From NCBI RefSeq assembly GCF_000797465.1, contig NZ_JSWG01000008.1:62001-126000 (forward strand): a stretch of 64,000 bases of DNA, in the 5' to 3' direction. Below the pieces are notes generated by a model. That model was given only the letters and a program-made list of their open reading frames with translations. It did no database searches and was not told where the DNA came from. The stretch is from Psychroserpens jangbogonensis (GTDB taxonomy: Bacteria; Bacteroidota; Bacteroidia; Flavobacteriales; Flavobacteriaceae). Positions 17,405-25,789 of this stretch are shown here, piece after piece. The position numbers and the translations under genes were made by a program. How positions within the stretch are numbered: the first letter of the stretch is position 1; each line of letters opens with the position of its first letter.

Positions 17405-17860
17405 AAATATGTTGAGTTGTTGAATAGTTGTTTCCTTTAATTGTTTCTAAAAGGATTAATGGGAACAACAACAATTCAACAAATGGTCAACAAATATATA
17501 TTTCATCATAATTGTATCCTGTCGAATACTTGTTGAACTTAAGTTTCCTCAGAATACATTATTTCTATTGGTAGAAAAAGACAAATTCAACAATTCAACA
17601 CAAAATGATGTTTTATATAAATATCTGGCGATTTTCATGTGTTTTGAGTACAAAACGACTCATTTTGAGTACAATTGTTATCAAAATCGATAATTTGCAA
17701 TGGTGTTGCAATGGTGTTGCAATGGTGTTGCAATGGTTTAGCAATGGTTTGATATATGATAACATCTGTAATCAAATAATTAAAAGTTTTAAAAAACATT
17801 TCAAATGACACATATAATGACTTTATTTATTTCTTATCAAATCATAATTATTTTAGACTT
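17405..17860. other. Non-coding, repeat-rich stretch; candidate origin of the island
   Basis: There is no convincing gene here. It contains several TTGTTGAA/TTCAACAA words in both orientations (near 17416, 17467, 17529 and 17583) and a duplicated TTTTGAGTACAA (near 17641 and 17664). An 11-bp tandem repeat lies at 17697-17750. The position just after the helicase gene is typical for iteron-type origins, but this is inference. Confidence 0.4.
17697..17750 (+). repeat. 11-bp tandem repeat, five copies (iteron-like)
   Basis: GCAATGGTGTT is repeated three times exactly, followed by GCAATGGTTTA and a final GCAATGGTTT. The 11-bp period is close to one helical turn, so a bound protein would contact one DNA face repeatedly. 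Confidence 0.85.
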
Positions 17861-17861
17861 T

Positions 17862-17972
17862 TATACGTAGTTCTACGTATAAAAAAGTGCATATAATTGT
17901 TTAATTTTGAGAACAACATTAACTTGTATTTTTATAATACGGATATAAACAATTGATTATATCTTAATGTTG
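17862..17972 (+). repeat. Cassette boundary site S1 (attC-like), with 20-bp palindrome
   Basis: It begins with the palindrome TATACGTAGTTCTACGTATA (17862-17881) and ends at GTTG (17969-17972), where cassette 1 begins. The arm ATATAATTGTTTA pairs with TAAACAATTGATTATAT near the 3' side, with extra unpaired bases on one strand. About 90% identical over 111 bp to S3 (19649-19760), with identity stopping at the GTTG. The 5' arm of the full site may begin near 17805. Confidence 0.6.
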
Positions 17973-17993
17973 CCCACAATTAAACGAAACCAA

Positions 17994-18632
17994 ATGTCAG
18001 AGGAAATAAAACAAGTTTGGTATGCCAGTTATGGTTCTAACATTTTGGAAAGCCGATTCCATTGCTACATTCTTGGTGGACAACCGAAAGGCTCAAAGAA
18101 AACTTATAAAGGTTGTTCAGATAAAACTTTACCACAGGGCAAAGAGGAAGTTTATATCAACAGCGAACTTTATTTTGCAAAAAAATCTAAAAGTTGGGAT
18201 TCTTGTCGTGTTGGATTTATAAATACGGAATTCAACGATAAAATTCAGACTTTCGGGAGAATGTACTTAATAACACCTGAACAATATGTTGAAATTGTAA
18301 AACAAGAAACTAATCATAAAGGAGAATTACTCATTGATTTTAAGAAAGCTAAAGAAAAAGGCTCTCTTATTATTAAAGAAAAATCTTGGTATGGAAACTT
18401 ACTTTATTTGGGCGAGCAAAATGGGAATCCTATTTTCACATTTACGAATGAAAAAAATCTGAACGAAGAGATAAATCCGCCAAGTGAACAATATTTATTA
18501 ACGATTATAAACGGACTAAAAGAAACCTATAATTTAAACGAAATCGAGATAAAAGAATATTTTGAAAATTTGTCAGGAATTAAAGGTCACGGAATTGAAA
18601 AAAAATTAGCGGAATTAATAAAATCGGAATAA
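17994..18632 (+). CDS. Cassette 1: gamma-glutamylcyclotransferase-like protein
   Basis: 212 aa from the ATG at 17994 (MSEEIKQVWYASYGSNILE). The Y-A-S-Y-G-S-N motif near the N-terminus is the glycine-rich loop of the GGCT/AIG2-like fold, followed by RFHCYILGGQPKGSKKTYKGC, a pattern of an uncharacterised GGCT subfamily. The C-terminal ~60 residues form helices. A longer frame from 17967 would begin inside the recombination site and is rejected. As the first cassette it has no obvious promoter besides sequences in S1. GGCT-like proteins occur in anti-phage contexts, but no function is established here. Confidence 0.65.
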   Translation: MSEEIKQVWYASYGSNILESRFHCYILGGQPKGSKKTYKGCSDKTLPQGKEEVYINSELYFAKKSKSWDSCRVGFINTEFNDKIQTFGRMYLITPEQYVEIVKQETNHKGELLIDFKKAKEKGSLIIKEKSWYGNLLYLGEQNGNPIFTFTNEKNLNEEINPPSEQYLLTIINGLKETYNLNEIEIKEYFENLSGIKGHGIEKKLAELIKSE

Positions 18633-18638
18633 AATAAC

Positions 18639-18780
18639 TGTGGGCAACAACGTGTATAATTAATTGCTATAGCAAGTGCTTACTTGGAAAATTCCTTCGG
18701 AATTTTATCTGGCAAGTATTTGTTTACTAAATTAGTTGCTTAACCACGCAACTAACCATACGCATACACGTTTTAGGCAA
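18639..18780 (+). repeat. Cassette boundary site S2 (attC-like)
   Basis: It opens with TGTGGGCAAC (18639-18648), the reverse complement of the first ten bases of cassette 1 (GTTGCCCACA). Then comes AACGTGTATAATTAATTGC, which pairs with GCAACTAACCATACGCATACACGTT at the 3' side with one-sided unpaired bases. An inner hairpin AAAATTCC-TTC-GGAATTTT is also present. It ends in GTTTTAGGC, the start of cassette 2. Confidence 0.75.
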
Positions 18781-18802
18781 TTTAAACCACACCGCATAAA
18801 TT

Positions 18803-19540
18803 ATGGATGAAACTTTACGAATTTATTGGAAGCTTTATAACGAGATATTTACTAATGAAATATTGATTCATAAAAGCCATAATTTACTTAGAAAATTTGA
18901 AGAAGAATTCATTGAGGGACCAATACTTGAATTAGGTTGCGGACAAAGTAATTTTTTGGTAGAGTTTTCAAAAACTGGAAAAGAAATATTTGCAATTGAC
19001 AACGAAGAATTCCAATTAAACTTATTAAAAAAACGAATTGAATCATACGCTGGGAAAGATGCTGGAAAATTGCATTTATTAAATATTACAATCCCAGAAA
19101 AAGAAATTCCACAAGAGATATTTTCTTTAGTTATAGCTACTGATTTTTTACATTTTTTCCCAATGAGAGGATGTAAAAATATCATATCTCAGATAATTTC
19201 AAGAACCCAAAAAGGTTCTTTAATTTACATCAAAGTTCATTCAAAATCACATTCTTATAATGATACCTCAGATACAGGAATACACGAGTATTATAAACAT
19301 TTTTTTACAGAAAAAGATTTTACGGAACTGTTTGACGATAAATATTTCGAAAGAATAATTTTCTCTAATACAGTTCAGAATATTAGATCTAAGTTTACAC
19401 GAGAAATGCAAACAAAGTGGACTAAAAAAGTGTTAGATGAATATCAAATTTTTGATCAATTAGAAAGGCAAGCAATTTTTGAAGAAAATAATAAAGAATT
19501 AAATGTTGGATCTTTAGAATGTGTCTATAGACGAAAATAA
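18803..19540 (+). CDS. Cassette 2: class I SAM-dependent methyltransferase
   Basis: 245 aa. Motif I is ILELGCGQSNFLVEF (about residues 42-56), the acidic post-I strand is IFAIDNEE, and motif III/IV-like sequence is FSLVIATDFLHFFPMRG. The architecture is that of small-molecule or protein class I methyltransferases; no DNA-methyltransferase N/D-PP-Y motif is seen. The ATG lies 33 bp after the S2 crossover point. The target is unknown. It is flanked by S2 and S3 and oriented like all other cassette genes. Confidence 0.75.
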   Translation: MDETLRIYWKLYNEIFTNEILIHKSHNLLRKFEEEFIEGPILELGCGQSNFLVEFSKTGKEIFAIDNEEFQLNLLKKRIESYAGKDAGKLHLLNITIPEKEIPQEIFSLVIATDFLHFFPMRGCKNIISQIISRTQKGSLIYIKVHSKSHSYNDTSDTGIHEYYKHFFTEKDFTELFDDKYFERIIFSNTVQNIRSKFTREMQTKWTKKVLDEYQIFDQLERQAIFEENNKELNVGSLECVYRRK

Positions 19541-19545
19541 AAACT

Positions 19546-19760
19546 ACCTACAACAAAGTACTGTGGTAAAAACAATTAAAATTAGTAAGAATAAACAAAT
19601 AGTAATTTATTTCTTATATAATTCAGAAAAGTCAAAAATTTTAATCACTATACGTAGAACTACGTATAAAAAAGTGCTTACAATTGTTTAATTTTGAGAA
19701 CAACATTAACTTGTTTTTTTTATAATACGGATATAGGCAATTGATTACTTCTTATTGTTG
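19546..19760 (+). repeat. Cassette boundary site S3 (attC-like)
   Basis: It opens with ACCTACAAC (19546-19554), matching 7 of 9 bases of the reverse complement of cassette 2's start (GTTTTAGGC). AACAAAGTA pairs with TACTTCTTATTGTT near the 3' end with unpaired bases on one side. It contains the palindrome TATACGTAGAACTACGTATA (19649-19668) and the 111-bp block shared with S1. It ends at GTTG (19757-19760), where cassette 3 begins. Confidence 0.65.
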
Positions 19761-19780
19761 TGCATAATCTAAAAATCTAA

Positions 19781-20770
19781 ATGAAGAAAGAGAAAGAACA
19801 TAAAATAAGGAATTTTTACTGGTTAATTTTACTCGTAATTTCGCTATGGATTATCAGTTGGATTGTTACAGATAATTTATATTGTTCAGTTGCAGATAGA
19901 GGTGCTTTTGGAGATAAGTTCGGTTTTATTAATTCACTTTTTTCTGGACTTGCATTAGCAGGTATTATTTACTCGATTTTTCTACAACAAAAGGAACTTT
20001 CCCTACAACGGACTGAATTAAAAGAAACTAAAGAAGAATTTAAAGACCAAAATTTCCAAACGACATTTTTTAATCTTCTTAAATCACAAAATCAAATCGC
20101 TAACGATATTTCTACTTCTATATCAAATATAAAAACTTATGAAAGAGAAAATAGTTTTTCAGTTAAAGGGAGGCATTTTTTCAATCAATCAAAAGTTGAA
20201 CTACAAAGAATAAATAAAGTATTATCAAATGATAGATATTCAAATTATTCTAAATGGTCGCAAGAAGATGAATATGAAGGACCACAAAGTCAATGGGAAG
20301 CAGATGACTTAACAGATTCAATGAAAATTTCTTTTACATTTAAATACTACAAAATTGACAAAGAAACTTGGGAGAATTCTAAAGACCAAAGCCCAATTGA
20401 TAGAGCCGAAAGGCTTTATGCAATTTTCTTTAATAAATTTCATTTTGTCATAGGTCACTACTTTAGACACATTTATCATATTCTATTATTTCTTGAACAA
20501 ACTGAAATTGAAAAAGGAGATAAAACAGAAAATGATTTAGAAAAAACAAAAGTTGAAGCGGAATTTAAACAATTTGCTGAATTTGTTCAGGCTCAAATGT
20601 CAACACCTGAATTATTTCTGCTATTCTACAACTCACTTTCCTTTCCTAAACTTCAACGTCTTTTAATTAAATATAACACCTTGGAAAATCTTGCAATTGA
20701 AGATTTGTTAAGTACAGAACATAAAATAGATGGAGTAAATTTAAAAAGTAGAAAAGAATTATTGAAGTAA
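19781..20770 (+). CDS. Cassette 3: putative phage abortive infection protein (PutAbiC family)
   Basis: 329 aa. A first transmembrane helix (about residues 13-29), the family phrase RGAFGDKFGFINSLFSGLA (about 44-62) running into a second helix, a coiled coil (QQKELSLQRTELKETKEEFK), then QTTFFNLLKSQNQ. The C-terminal FVIGHYFRHIYHILLFLEQ completes the PutAbiC pattern. Members of this family are membrane-anchored proteins associated with abortive phage infection. The mechanism here is unknown. The ATG follows the S3 crossover by 24 bp. Confidence 0.85.
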   Translation: MKKEKEHKIRNFYWLILLVISLWIISWIVTDNLYCSVADRGAFGDKFGFINSLFSGLALAGIIYSIFLQQKELSLQRTELKETKEEFKDQNFQTTFFNLLKSQNQIANDISTSISNIKTYERENSFSVKGRHFFNQSKVELQRINKVLSNDRYSNYSKWSQEDEYEGPQSQWEADDLTDSMKISFTFKYYKIDKETWENSKDQSPIDRAERLYAIFFNKFHFVIGHYFRHIYHILLFLEQTEIEKGDKTENDLEKTKVEAEFKQFAEFVQAQMSTPELFLLFYNSLSFPKLQRLLIKYNTLENLAIEDLLSTEHKIDGVNLKSRKELLK

Positions 20771-20775
20771 AGACT

Positions 20776-20967
20776 ATGCACAACAATGGCTATAATTAAT
20801 ACGGGTTTTGGTGCTTAACCCAAAGTGAAGCGCATTAAACAAAGTCCGCAAAATTTTCAATTTTGCGTGTCTATTAAATAAAGAAAAAATTAAAAATTTG
20901 GCTAAGTGTTAAATCGAAACTTCAGTTCTCTGAATTCCCGTACTAACCATAGCTGAGCCGTTGGCGA
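20776..20967 (+). repeat. Cassette boundary site S4 (attC-like)
   Basis: It opens with ATGCACAAC (20776-20784), the exact reverse complement of cassette 3's start GTTGTGCAT; 12 of 13 bases match when extended. AATGGCTATAATTAATACGGG pairs with CCCGTACTAACCATAGCTGAGCC, leaving CTGA unpaired. An inner hairpin CGCAAAATT-TTC-AATTTTGCG is present. It ends in GTTGGCGATC, the start of cassette 4 (crossover at 20960). Confidence 0.75.
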
Positions 20968-20995
20968 TCATTAAAAAAACCAGAAAAACATATTT

Positions 20996-23395
20996 ATGAT
21001 TCATAAAATTGAAAAGCTAATTTCCATTGGTAAGTTTAAAAATCATGTTGCAAGTGGAGATGTAGCCTTCAAAAAATTAACTCTTTTTTATGGGGATAAT
21101 GGTAGCGGGAAAACAACACTTACCTCCATTTTAAGATCTCTTACTCAAAACAAAAAAGAGATAATAGAACGTAGAAAATCTATTAATCAGTCGACTCCCC
21201 AAGCTGCTCAATTTGTACAAAGGACTCTTACTGGTGATATTAATCACACATATAACGAAACTAGAGGTTGGTCATCTCCAATAGCTGATATAGAAATTTT
21301 CGACATTCATTTTGTAAATGAAAATATTTATTCTGGATTCGAGTTTAATGATGAGCACAAAAAGCAGTTACATCAATTTGTAATCGGTGCTCAAGGAATT
21401 GCATTACAGCAACAAATAGAACAAAACAAACTTGACAAAACAGCTTCAAGGCAAACTCAGACAACGTTAGAAAACCAGCTTATTCAGTGGGTAGGAAACA
21501 ATTTGACATCAAATCTAATTACCTCATTTTTATCAACACGTGTTTCAGCTTCGAATAATATTGACCAACTAATAACGTCAGCAGAAACTGTTTTAACTAA
21601 TGCCAAAGCTAATGCTGTAATACAGTCTTTGAATACTCTACAATCCGTTGCAAAATTAAATTCAGGGATTGATTTTATTTCACTAATCACAGACTTACAA
21701 ACTACCTCTGAGGCAATTCAAGATTTAAGCCTTCAAGAATTATTTTCAAATCATTGCTCAGATTTGACATCAAATAGTCTTGAAGAATCAGAAAGCTGGT
21801 TAAAAAAGGGTTTTGGTTATTTAACCAAAAAGAAAGATGACAATAGCACAAATTTGAATTGCCCATTCTGTCAGCAAGAAGTTGACGATTCTATGGATAT
21901 CATTAAGGCTTATACAATTAAGTTTAATACAGAGTTTAACGCGTTGGTTAAAAGAATGGAAGGCCATTTAAAAACTGTTCAAGATTTCAATCTTGACCTT
22001 GCAATTCAAAACCTTAGTAATAGTAATACCGCAAATACAAAACTAATTACAGCTTGGACGGCACATTTACCAAGTACTACTCAAGCTCCCGTTTTTACCG
22101 TTATTAGTGATGAAACTATTTTACGTACTCAATTTGCTGCTATTGAACAGTCTATCCAACAGAAGATCCAAAATCCATCGCTGTCGGTTGCGATAGATGC
22201 CTGTAATACTTTTAAAACCTCCTTGGAGACAATTGACACAAATATTGACACCTATAACTTAAGTGTCGTATCATATAATTCTGGTATTACAAGTTTTCGA
22301 TCAAACTTAAAAACCGTTGTTGATGCACAAGTAGAAGTTGACAAATTAAAAAGAATTAAAAAGCGTTTTGAAACAAATATTAATTCCTTATGTACCCAAC
22401 TGACTGCGGAAAGGCTAAACTTAAGAACATTAACCAGCGCATATCCAACTTTAGTCCAACAACAAGAAGCCGCAGCCACTACTTTTTTCAGTAGTTATAA
22501 AACAAGAATAAATCATTATTTAGGCACTGTATTCAAAACTCTATTTCGAATTGAAGATGTTATTCATGTTCCTCCACGAGGTGGTGCCTCTCAAAGTAAA
22601 ATAGGCTATAAACTAACAATTGATGGTAATGACATTTCGTTTGATTTAAGTCAAATCAACAATGCAAAAGACTGTTTAAGTGAAGGAGATAGGAGTACTA
22701 TAGCATTAGCGTTTTTCCTTTCCAAGTTGGATATAGATCCAAATATCAGTAATAAAACATTGGTTTTTGATGACCCTTTGTCAAGTTTTGATAGTAATAG
22801 AAGAATGTATACCGTACAATTAATAAAAGATTTATTCCCAAGGATAAAACAAGTAATTGTTCTAAGCCATAATGAATATTTTTTACATGATTTATCAAAA
22901 GGATTTGCCCCGAACATAAAAAAGGCTTTACGAGTCTCTGAAGATTTTATTGCTAAAGCATCAAGGATTGAACCGCTTTCTCTTGAGCTATTAGTTGAAA
23001 ACGAATATTTTAGACATATAAAAGAATTAGAAGAGTTTTTGCGAAACCCTGACTTGAACAAAAAGGAAATTGTATTAGGCTGGTTAAGAAATGTCCTTGA
23101 AGCACACCTTAGATTTAAATTTTATCGACAATTAAGTGGTTTACAACCTAACAGACAAACATTTGGAAATTTAATAAGTCATTTAATAAGCCAAAATGTT
23201 GTTTTCAGAGAAGGCTCTAATAGAGCTACAATAATTTCTAAGTTAAATTTAATAAATGGTATATCATGCCGACCACATCACGGTGACCCAATTCCTGATT
23301 ATTCTACTTTAGGAGTAGATCCAAATTCAATGACAGTTACAGAATTGGCTCATTTTGTAACTGACACATTAAACTTAGTCGACAATGAGCTTTAA
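20996..23395 (+). CDS. Cassette 4: AAA_13-type ATPase (RloC/PrrC-like)
   Basis: 799 aa. Walker A GDNGSGKTT lies at residues 33-41, a long helical insertion carries a CPFC motif (about residue 289, zinc-hook-like), the ABC signature is LSEGDRSTIALAFF (about 560-575), and Walker B is TLVFDDPLSSFD (about 583-594). The order matches AAA_13 proteins, which include the anticodon-nuclease system proteins RloC and PrrC. The C-terminal part (RNVLEAHLRFKFYRQLSG, NGISCRPHHGDP) follows that family, but I cannot confirm a nuclease catalytic triad. A defence ATPase is likely. It is the only gene in its cassette. Confidence 0.8.
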   Translation: MIHKIEKLISIGKFKNHVASGDVAFKKLTLFYGDNGSGKTTLTSILRSLTQNKKEIIERRKSINQSTPQAAQFVQRTLTGDINHTYNETRGWSSPIADIEIFDIHFVNENIYSGFEFNDEHKKQLHQFVIGAQGIALQQQIEQNKLDKTASRQTQTTLENQLIQWVGNNLTSNLITSFLSTRVSASNNIDQLITSAETVLTNAKANAVIQSLNTLQSVAKLNSGIDFISLITDLQTTSEAIQDLSLQELFSNHCSDLTSNSLEESESWLKKGFGYLTKKKDDNSTNLNCPFCQQEVDDSMDIIKAYTIKFNTEFNALVKRMEGHLKTVQDFNLDLAIQNLSNSNTANTKLITAWTAHLPSTTQAPVFTVISDETILRTQFAAIEQSIQQKIQNPSLSVAIDACNTFKTSLETIDTNIDTYNLSVVSYNSGITSFRSNLKTVVDAQVEVDKLKRIKKRFETNINSLCTQLTAERLNLRTLTSAYPTLVQQQEAAATTFFSSYKTRINHYLGTVFKTLFRIEDVIHVPPRGGASQSKIGYKLTIDGNDISFDLSQINNAKDCLSEGDRSTIALAFFLSKLDIDPNISNKTLVFDDPLSSFDSNRRMYTVQLIKDLFPRIKQVIVLSHNEYFLHDLSKGFAPNIKKALRVSEDFIAKASRIEPLSLELLVENEYFRHIKELEEFLRNPDLNKKEIVLGWLRNVLEAHLRFKFYRQLSGLQPNRQTFGNLISHLISQNVVFREGSNRATIISKLNLINGISCRPHHGDPIPDYSTLGVDPNSMTVTELAHFVTDTLNLVDNEL

Positions 23396-23402
23396 AAAAA
23401 CG

Positions 23403-23475
23403 AATCGTTAACAATGTGTATAGTGCATAGCACCCTGCGGGATACTACGACACCATACACGGAACGTTGCCAGTA
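23403..23475 (+). repeat. Cassette boundary site S5 (short attC-like)
   Basis: AATCGTTAACAATGTGTATAG opens the site; ATCGTTAAC is close to the reverse complement of cassette 4's start (7 of 10). GTGTAT pairs with ATACAC (23455-23460). The site is only ~70 bp, like short integron attC sites, and ends in GTTGCCAG (23466 onward), the start of cassette 5. Confidence 0.6.
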
Positions 23476-23508
23476 ATTTGAGTGAACAGCAGAAAACAAA
23501 AAAAAATT

Positions 23509-23715
23509 ATGACATCATACATCAATTGCAACAAACCTAAAGAGCCATTTGGCAGAATTAAATGTAATAATTGTAAAGCTCAATTTGACTTTGAATTTGA
23601 TTCTATACAAGCACCATACAAAGAATCTGGAATTTTAAAATGTACTTGCGGAGTTGATTTGGTAAAATGGAATAGTACAACTGAACCATATTTAGTAGGT
23701 ATTAATGATAATTGA
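23509..23715 (+). CDS. Cassette 5a: small zinc-ribbon-like protein
   Basis: 68 aa from the ATG at 23509 (MTSYINCNKPKEPFGRIKCN). Two Cys pairs, KCNNCKAQF and LKCTCGVDL, about 25 residues apart, resemble a zinc ribbon; an additional Cys lies at residue 7. An earlier GTG-started frame at 23482 is possible, but the ATG fits better. Its last 11 bp overlap the HNH gene, so the two are probably translated as a coupled pair, perhaps partner proteins. Confidence 0.6.
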   Translation: MTSYINCNKPKEPFGRIKCNNCKAQFDFEFDSIQAPYKESGILKCTCGVDLVKWNSTTEPYLVGINDN

Positions 23716-24445
23716 GATAAATACAGATTATTGTTTTGAATGTGGTTATAAAGCGACTGAATTTCATCATATAATTCCTCAAGTCTTTGGAGGAACGAAA
23801 ACAGTACCTTTATGTTCAAGTTGTCATATGAAAGTTCACGGAATAAAAAGTGGAAAACGAATTGACAATCACGTAGAAAACACTAAAAGAGGAATTGACA
23901 GAAAAAGAGTTTGGGAACTATTTTCAGGTTGGATAATCATTAAAAAGTATAATTTCGACAACAGAAAAGATTTTAAAGAATATTACTATAGTATTTTTGG
24001 TAAAACACTTTCTTATAACAAAATTTATAGCATTTATGAAAGACTAAACCAACTCGAAGACGACTTCCTTTTATCGCTATTTAAAAACGAAATGAACAGT
24101 ACACTAATCTCATTTTTTATTGACGAAAATGAATTTAAAGTTATTGACGAAAAAATAATTAATCTTATTTCAAAAAATATAAAAAACAATGTTGGAACTT
24201 TAGGAAAACCTAAAAACTTAACTAAACAAGCTATTAAAAATGGAGTGAAAAAGAGAAAGCAAAAAGCTCTAATTGACCCAATAAACATTGAGAATATAAG
24301 ATATATCGTAAAACAAAAAAATAAAGGTCTAACTTTTTACGAAATTACTAAAGCAATGAATGAAATCGGTTTAAAAACAAGAAGTGGTAAACCAATGAAC
24401 CAAGTTCAATGTAAAAGACTTTTTGAAAAAAGCTTGAATAATTAA
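23705..24445 (+). CDS. Cassette 5b: HNH endonuclease domain protein
   Basis: 246 aa. N-terminal HNH (C-type) nuclease: CFECG...EFHHIIPQVFGGTKTVPLCSSCHMKVH (about residues 10-46), with two Cys pairs to bind zinc and the His-His / Asn-position / His core. The middle is helical. The C-terminal segment LTFYEITKAMNEIGLKTRSGKPM resembles the DNA-contacting part of serine-recombinase 'recombinase' domains, a plausible DNA-binding tail. It overlaps the zinc-ribbon gene by 11 bp. A restriction-like or phage-targeting role fits the neighbours but is inference. Confidence 0.8.
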   Translation: MIIEINTDYCFECGYKATEFHHIIPQVFGGTKTVPLCSSCHMKVHGIKSGKRIDNHVENTKRGIDRKRVWELFSGWIIIKKYNFDNRKDFKEYYYSIFGKTLSYNKIYSIYERLNQLEDDFLLSLFKNEMNSTLISFFIDENEFKVIDEKIINLISKNIKNNVGTLGKPKNLTKQAIKNGVKKRKQKALIDPINIENIRYIVKQKNKGLTFYEITKAMNEIGLKTRSGKPMNQVQCKRLFEKSLNN

Positions 24446-24451
24446 TTTAAT

Positions 24452-24538
24452 GAACGAAACGATGAAAACACTACTGCAATAAAGGAGACATTTAAACATC
24501 ATTTTGGAATTGATACAGATCAAATAAAACCAATATAA
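24452..24538 (+). pseudogene. C-terminal remnant of a lost coding sequence
   Basis: Between the HNH gene and site S6 one frame stays open from about 24452 and ends in TAA (24536-24538). It reads ...NENTTAIKETFKHH and FGIDTDQIKPI, which looks like the tail of a real protein, but it has no start codon or upstream body. It may be the leftover of a cassette gene removed by deletion. Low confidence because it is only about 29 residues. Confidence 0.3.
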
Positions 24539-24540
24539 AT

Positions 24541-24675
24541 AACATTGTATAACACCATGTAAAATTAATTGTTTGGCAAAAGCCTACTTAAGAAAGTCCT
24601 CACGAACATTTCATATGTGATTTAACAACTAACTTTAGTTCTTAAAATACACAACTAATCTTACACAATAACGAT
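24541..24675 (+). repeat. Cassette boundary site S6 (degenerate attC-like)
   Basis: AACACCATGTAAAATTAATTG at 24551 has the shared 5' half consensus (AAC-AMY-GTGTATAATTAAT). ATGTAA-AATTAA pairs with CTAATC-TTACAC (24655-24666). The 3' GTT is lost (AATAACGATG), and the cassette-start complementarity is not recognisable, so the site is probably decayed. Confidence 0.5.
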
Positions 24676-24692
24676 GACACCAATTAAAAAAA

Positions 24693-25778
24693 ATGATAAA
24701 ATTCAAAAATGAAAATTCCTTTTTAGAAAATTTAGGATTTGCAAACTTGGAAAGAATGCATACCGAATTTTTAGCATGGTTGATATCGGATAAATGTAAT
24801 GCTGTAACAAAAGAAAATAAACTTCATTTTCTATCAAATATTACAGAAATAAAAGACATAACTGAAATAAAGAGCATACAAACGGAAATTGACCAAATTG
24901 ACCTTTTAGTAGAAACAGATAAAGGCTTAATTGTACTTGAAAATAAAATTAAATCTTCACAACATTCAAATCAATTAGAAAAATACAGAAAACATGTTTC
25001 TAAGTTTTATCCTAATTCCGAATATTTCTTTATTTTTTTAACACTCGCACCAGAAGTTCCTCACGATTCCCATTGGAAACATATATCATATAGCTCTATA
25101 TATCCATATTTAGAAATTTTATCTAAAGAAGAACACAAGGACAAAGTGTTTATCGAAGATTATATACTTAATCTGAGTAAAATTTTAGCCTCATTAAATA
25201 ATGTAATTAAATATCCAGAAAAATACGATAGTGTATTCGAAAATGGAAAATTAAAAAAGTCTGACAAAACCTCATTAGTTTTCACTAATAATATTGAAAC
25301 ATTTATATGCGAAAACCAGTTGGAAACTATTTTTCAAAAAGCTTACCTAAGTAATATATTAAATTCTTATGAATTTAGCATGTTACAAGGTTTTATGACT
25401 GAAACAAGGGGCACTGCTTTATTAGACTTCCCGATTACAGAAAATATTAGTATTAATGATAGAAAAGAAAAATACAGAACTTTCATACAACTGCAAGGAA
25501 GCAATATTAAATTTGCTCTATCTGTACAAAAGGACTACTCTAAGTCACACAAAAATTGGATTAGTCCTATTCTTGAAACCTTTAAAAAACTTAAAGAAAA
25601 TACTTCCAATAACTACACAAGTTATAATCCACCCATATCGAAAGCATACGTTTCAGTTTCTAAAAAAACAATAAAACCATACTGGAAAATGCCAAAAAAG
25701 GAATTATCAGAACTAATTAAAAAAGAAATTGCTTTTGGAAAAGGGCTGTCAAAAATACTAATTGAAAATTTGAAGTAA
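24693..25778 (+). CDS. Cassette 6: PD-(D/E)XK nuclease family protein (PDDEXK_4)
   Basis: 361 aa. HTEFLAWL (residues 23-30), then QIDLLVE with Asp70 and VLENKIKS with Glu83-x-Lys85, the D...ExK nuclease core; SNQLEKYRKHV and YPNSEYFFIFLTL follow as expected for the PDDEXK_4 family. The C-terminal part is rich in short strands (FIQLQGSNIKFALSVQKDY). These single-gene nucleases are frequent in defence islands of Bacteroidota and proteobacteria. The ATG is 18-20 bp after the end of S6. The target is unknown. Confidence 0.85.
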   Translation: MIKFKNENSFLENLGFANLERMHTEFLAWLISDKCNAVTKENKLHFLSNITEIKDITEIKSIQTEIDQIDLLVETDKGLIVLENKIKSSQHSNQLEKYRKHVSKFYPNSEYFFIFLTLAPEVPHDSHWKHISYSSIYPYLEILSKEEHKDKVFIEDYILNLSKILASLNNVIKYPEKYDSVFENGKLKKSDKTSLVFTNNIETFICENQLETIFQKAYLSNILNSYEFSMLQGFMTETRGTALLDFPITENISINDRKEKYRTFIQLQGSNIKFALSVQKDYSKSHKNWISPILETFKKLKENTSNNYTSYNPPISKAYVSVSKKTIKPYWKMPKKELSELIKKEIAFGKGLSKILIENLK

Positions 25779-25789
25779 AAACTGCTGGA

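Noticed and set aside
17697-17750. Possible CRISPR array
   Set aside because: The five copies are adjacent 11-mers with no unique spacers and no Cas genes nearby, so it is a simple tandem repeat.
17605-17808. 67-aa open frame over the 11-bp tandem repeats
   Set aside because: Its sequence is the translation of the repeats (for example NGVAMVLQW), starts inside AT-rich repeat DNA and has no homology-like features.
17967-17993. Longer cassette 1 protein from the ATG at 17967
   Set aside because: The added codons are the recombination site itself; they would change with each cassette.
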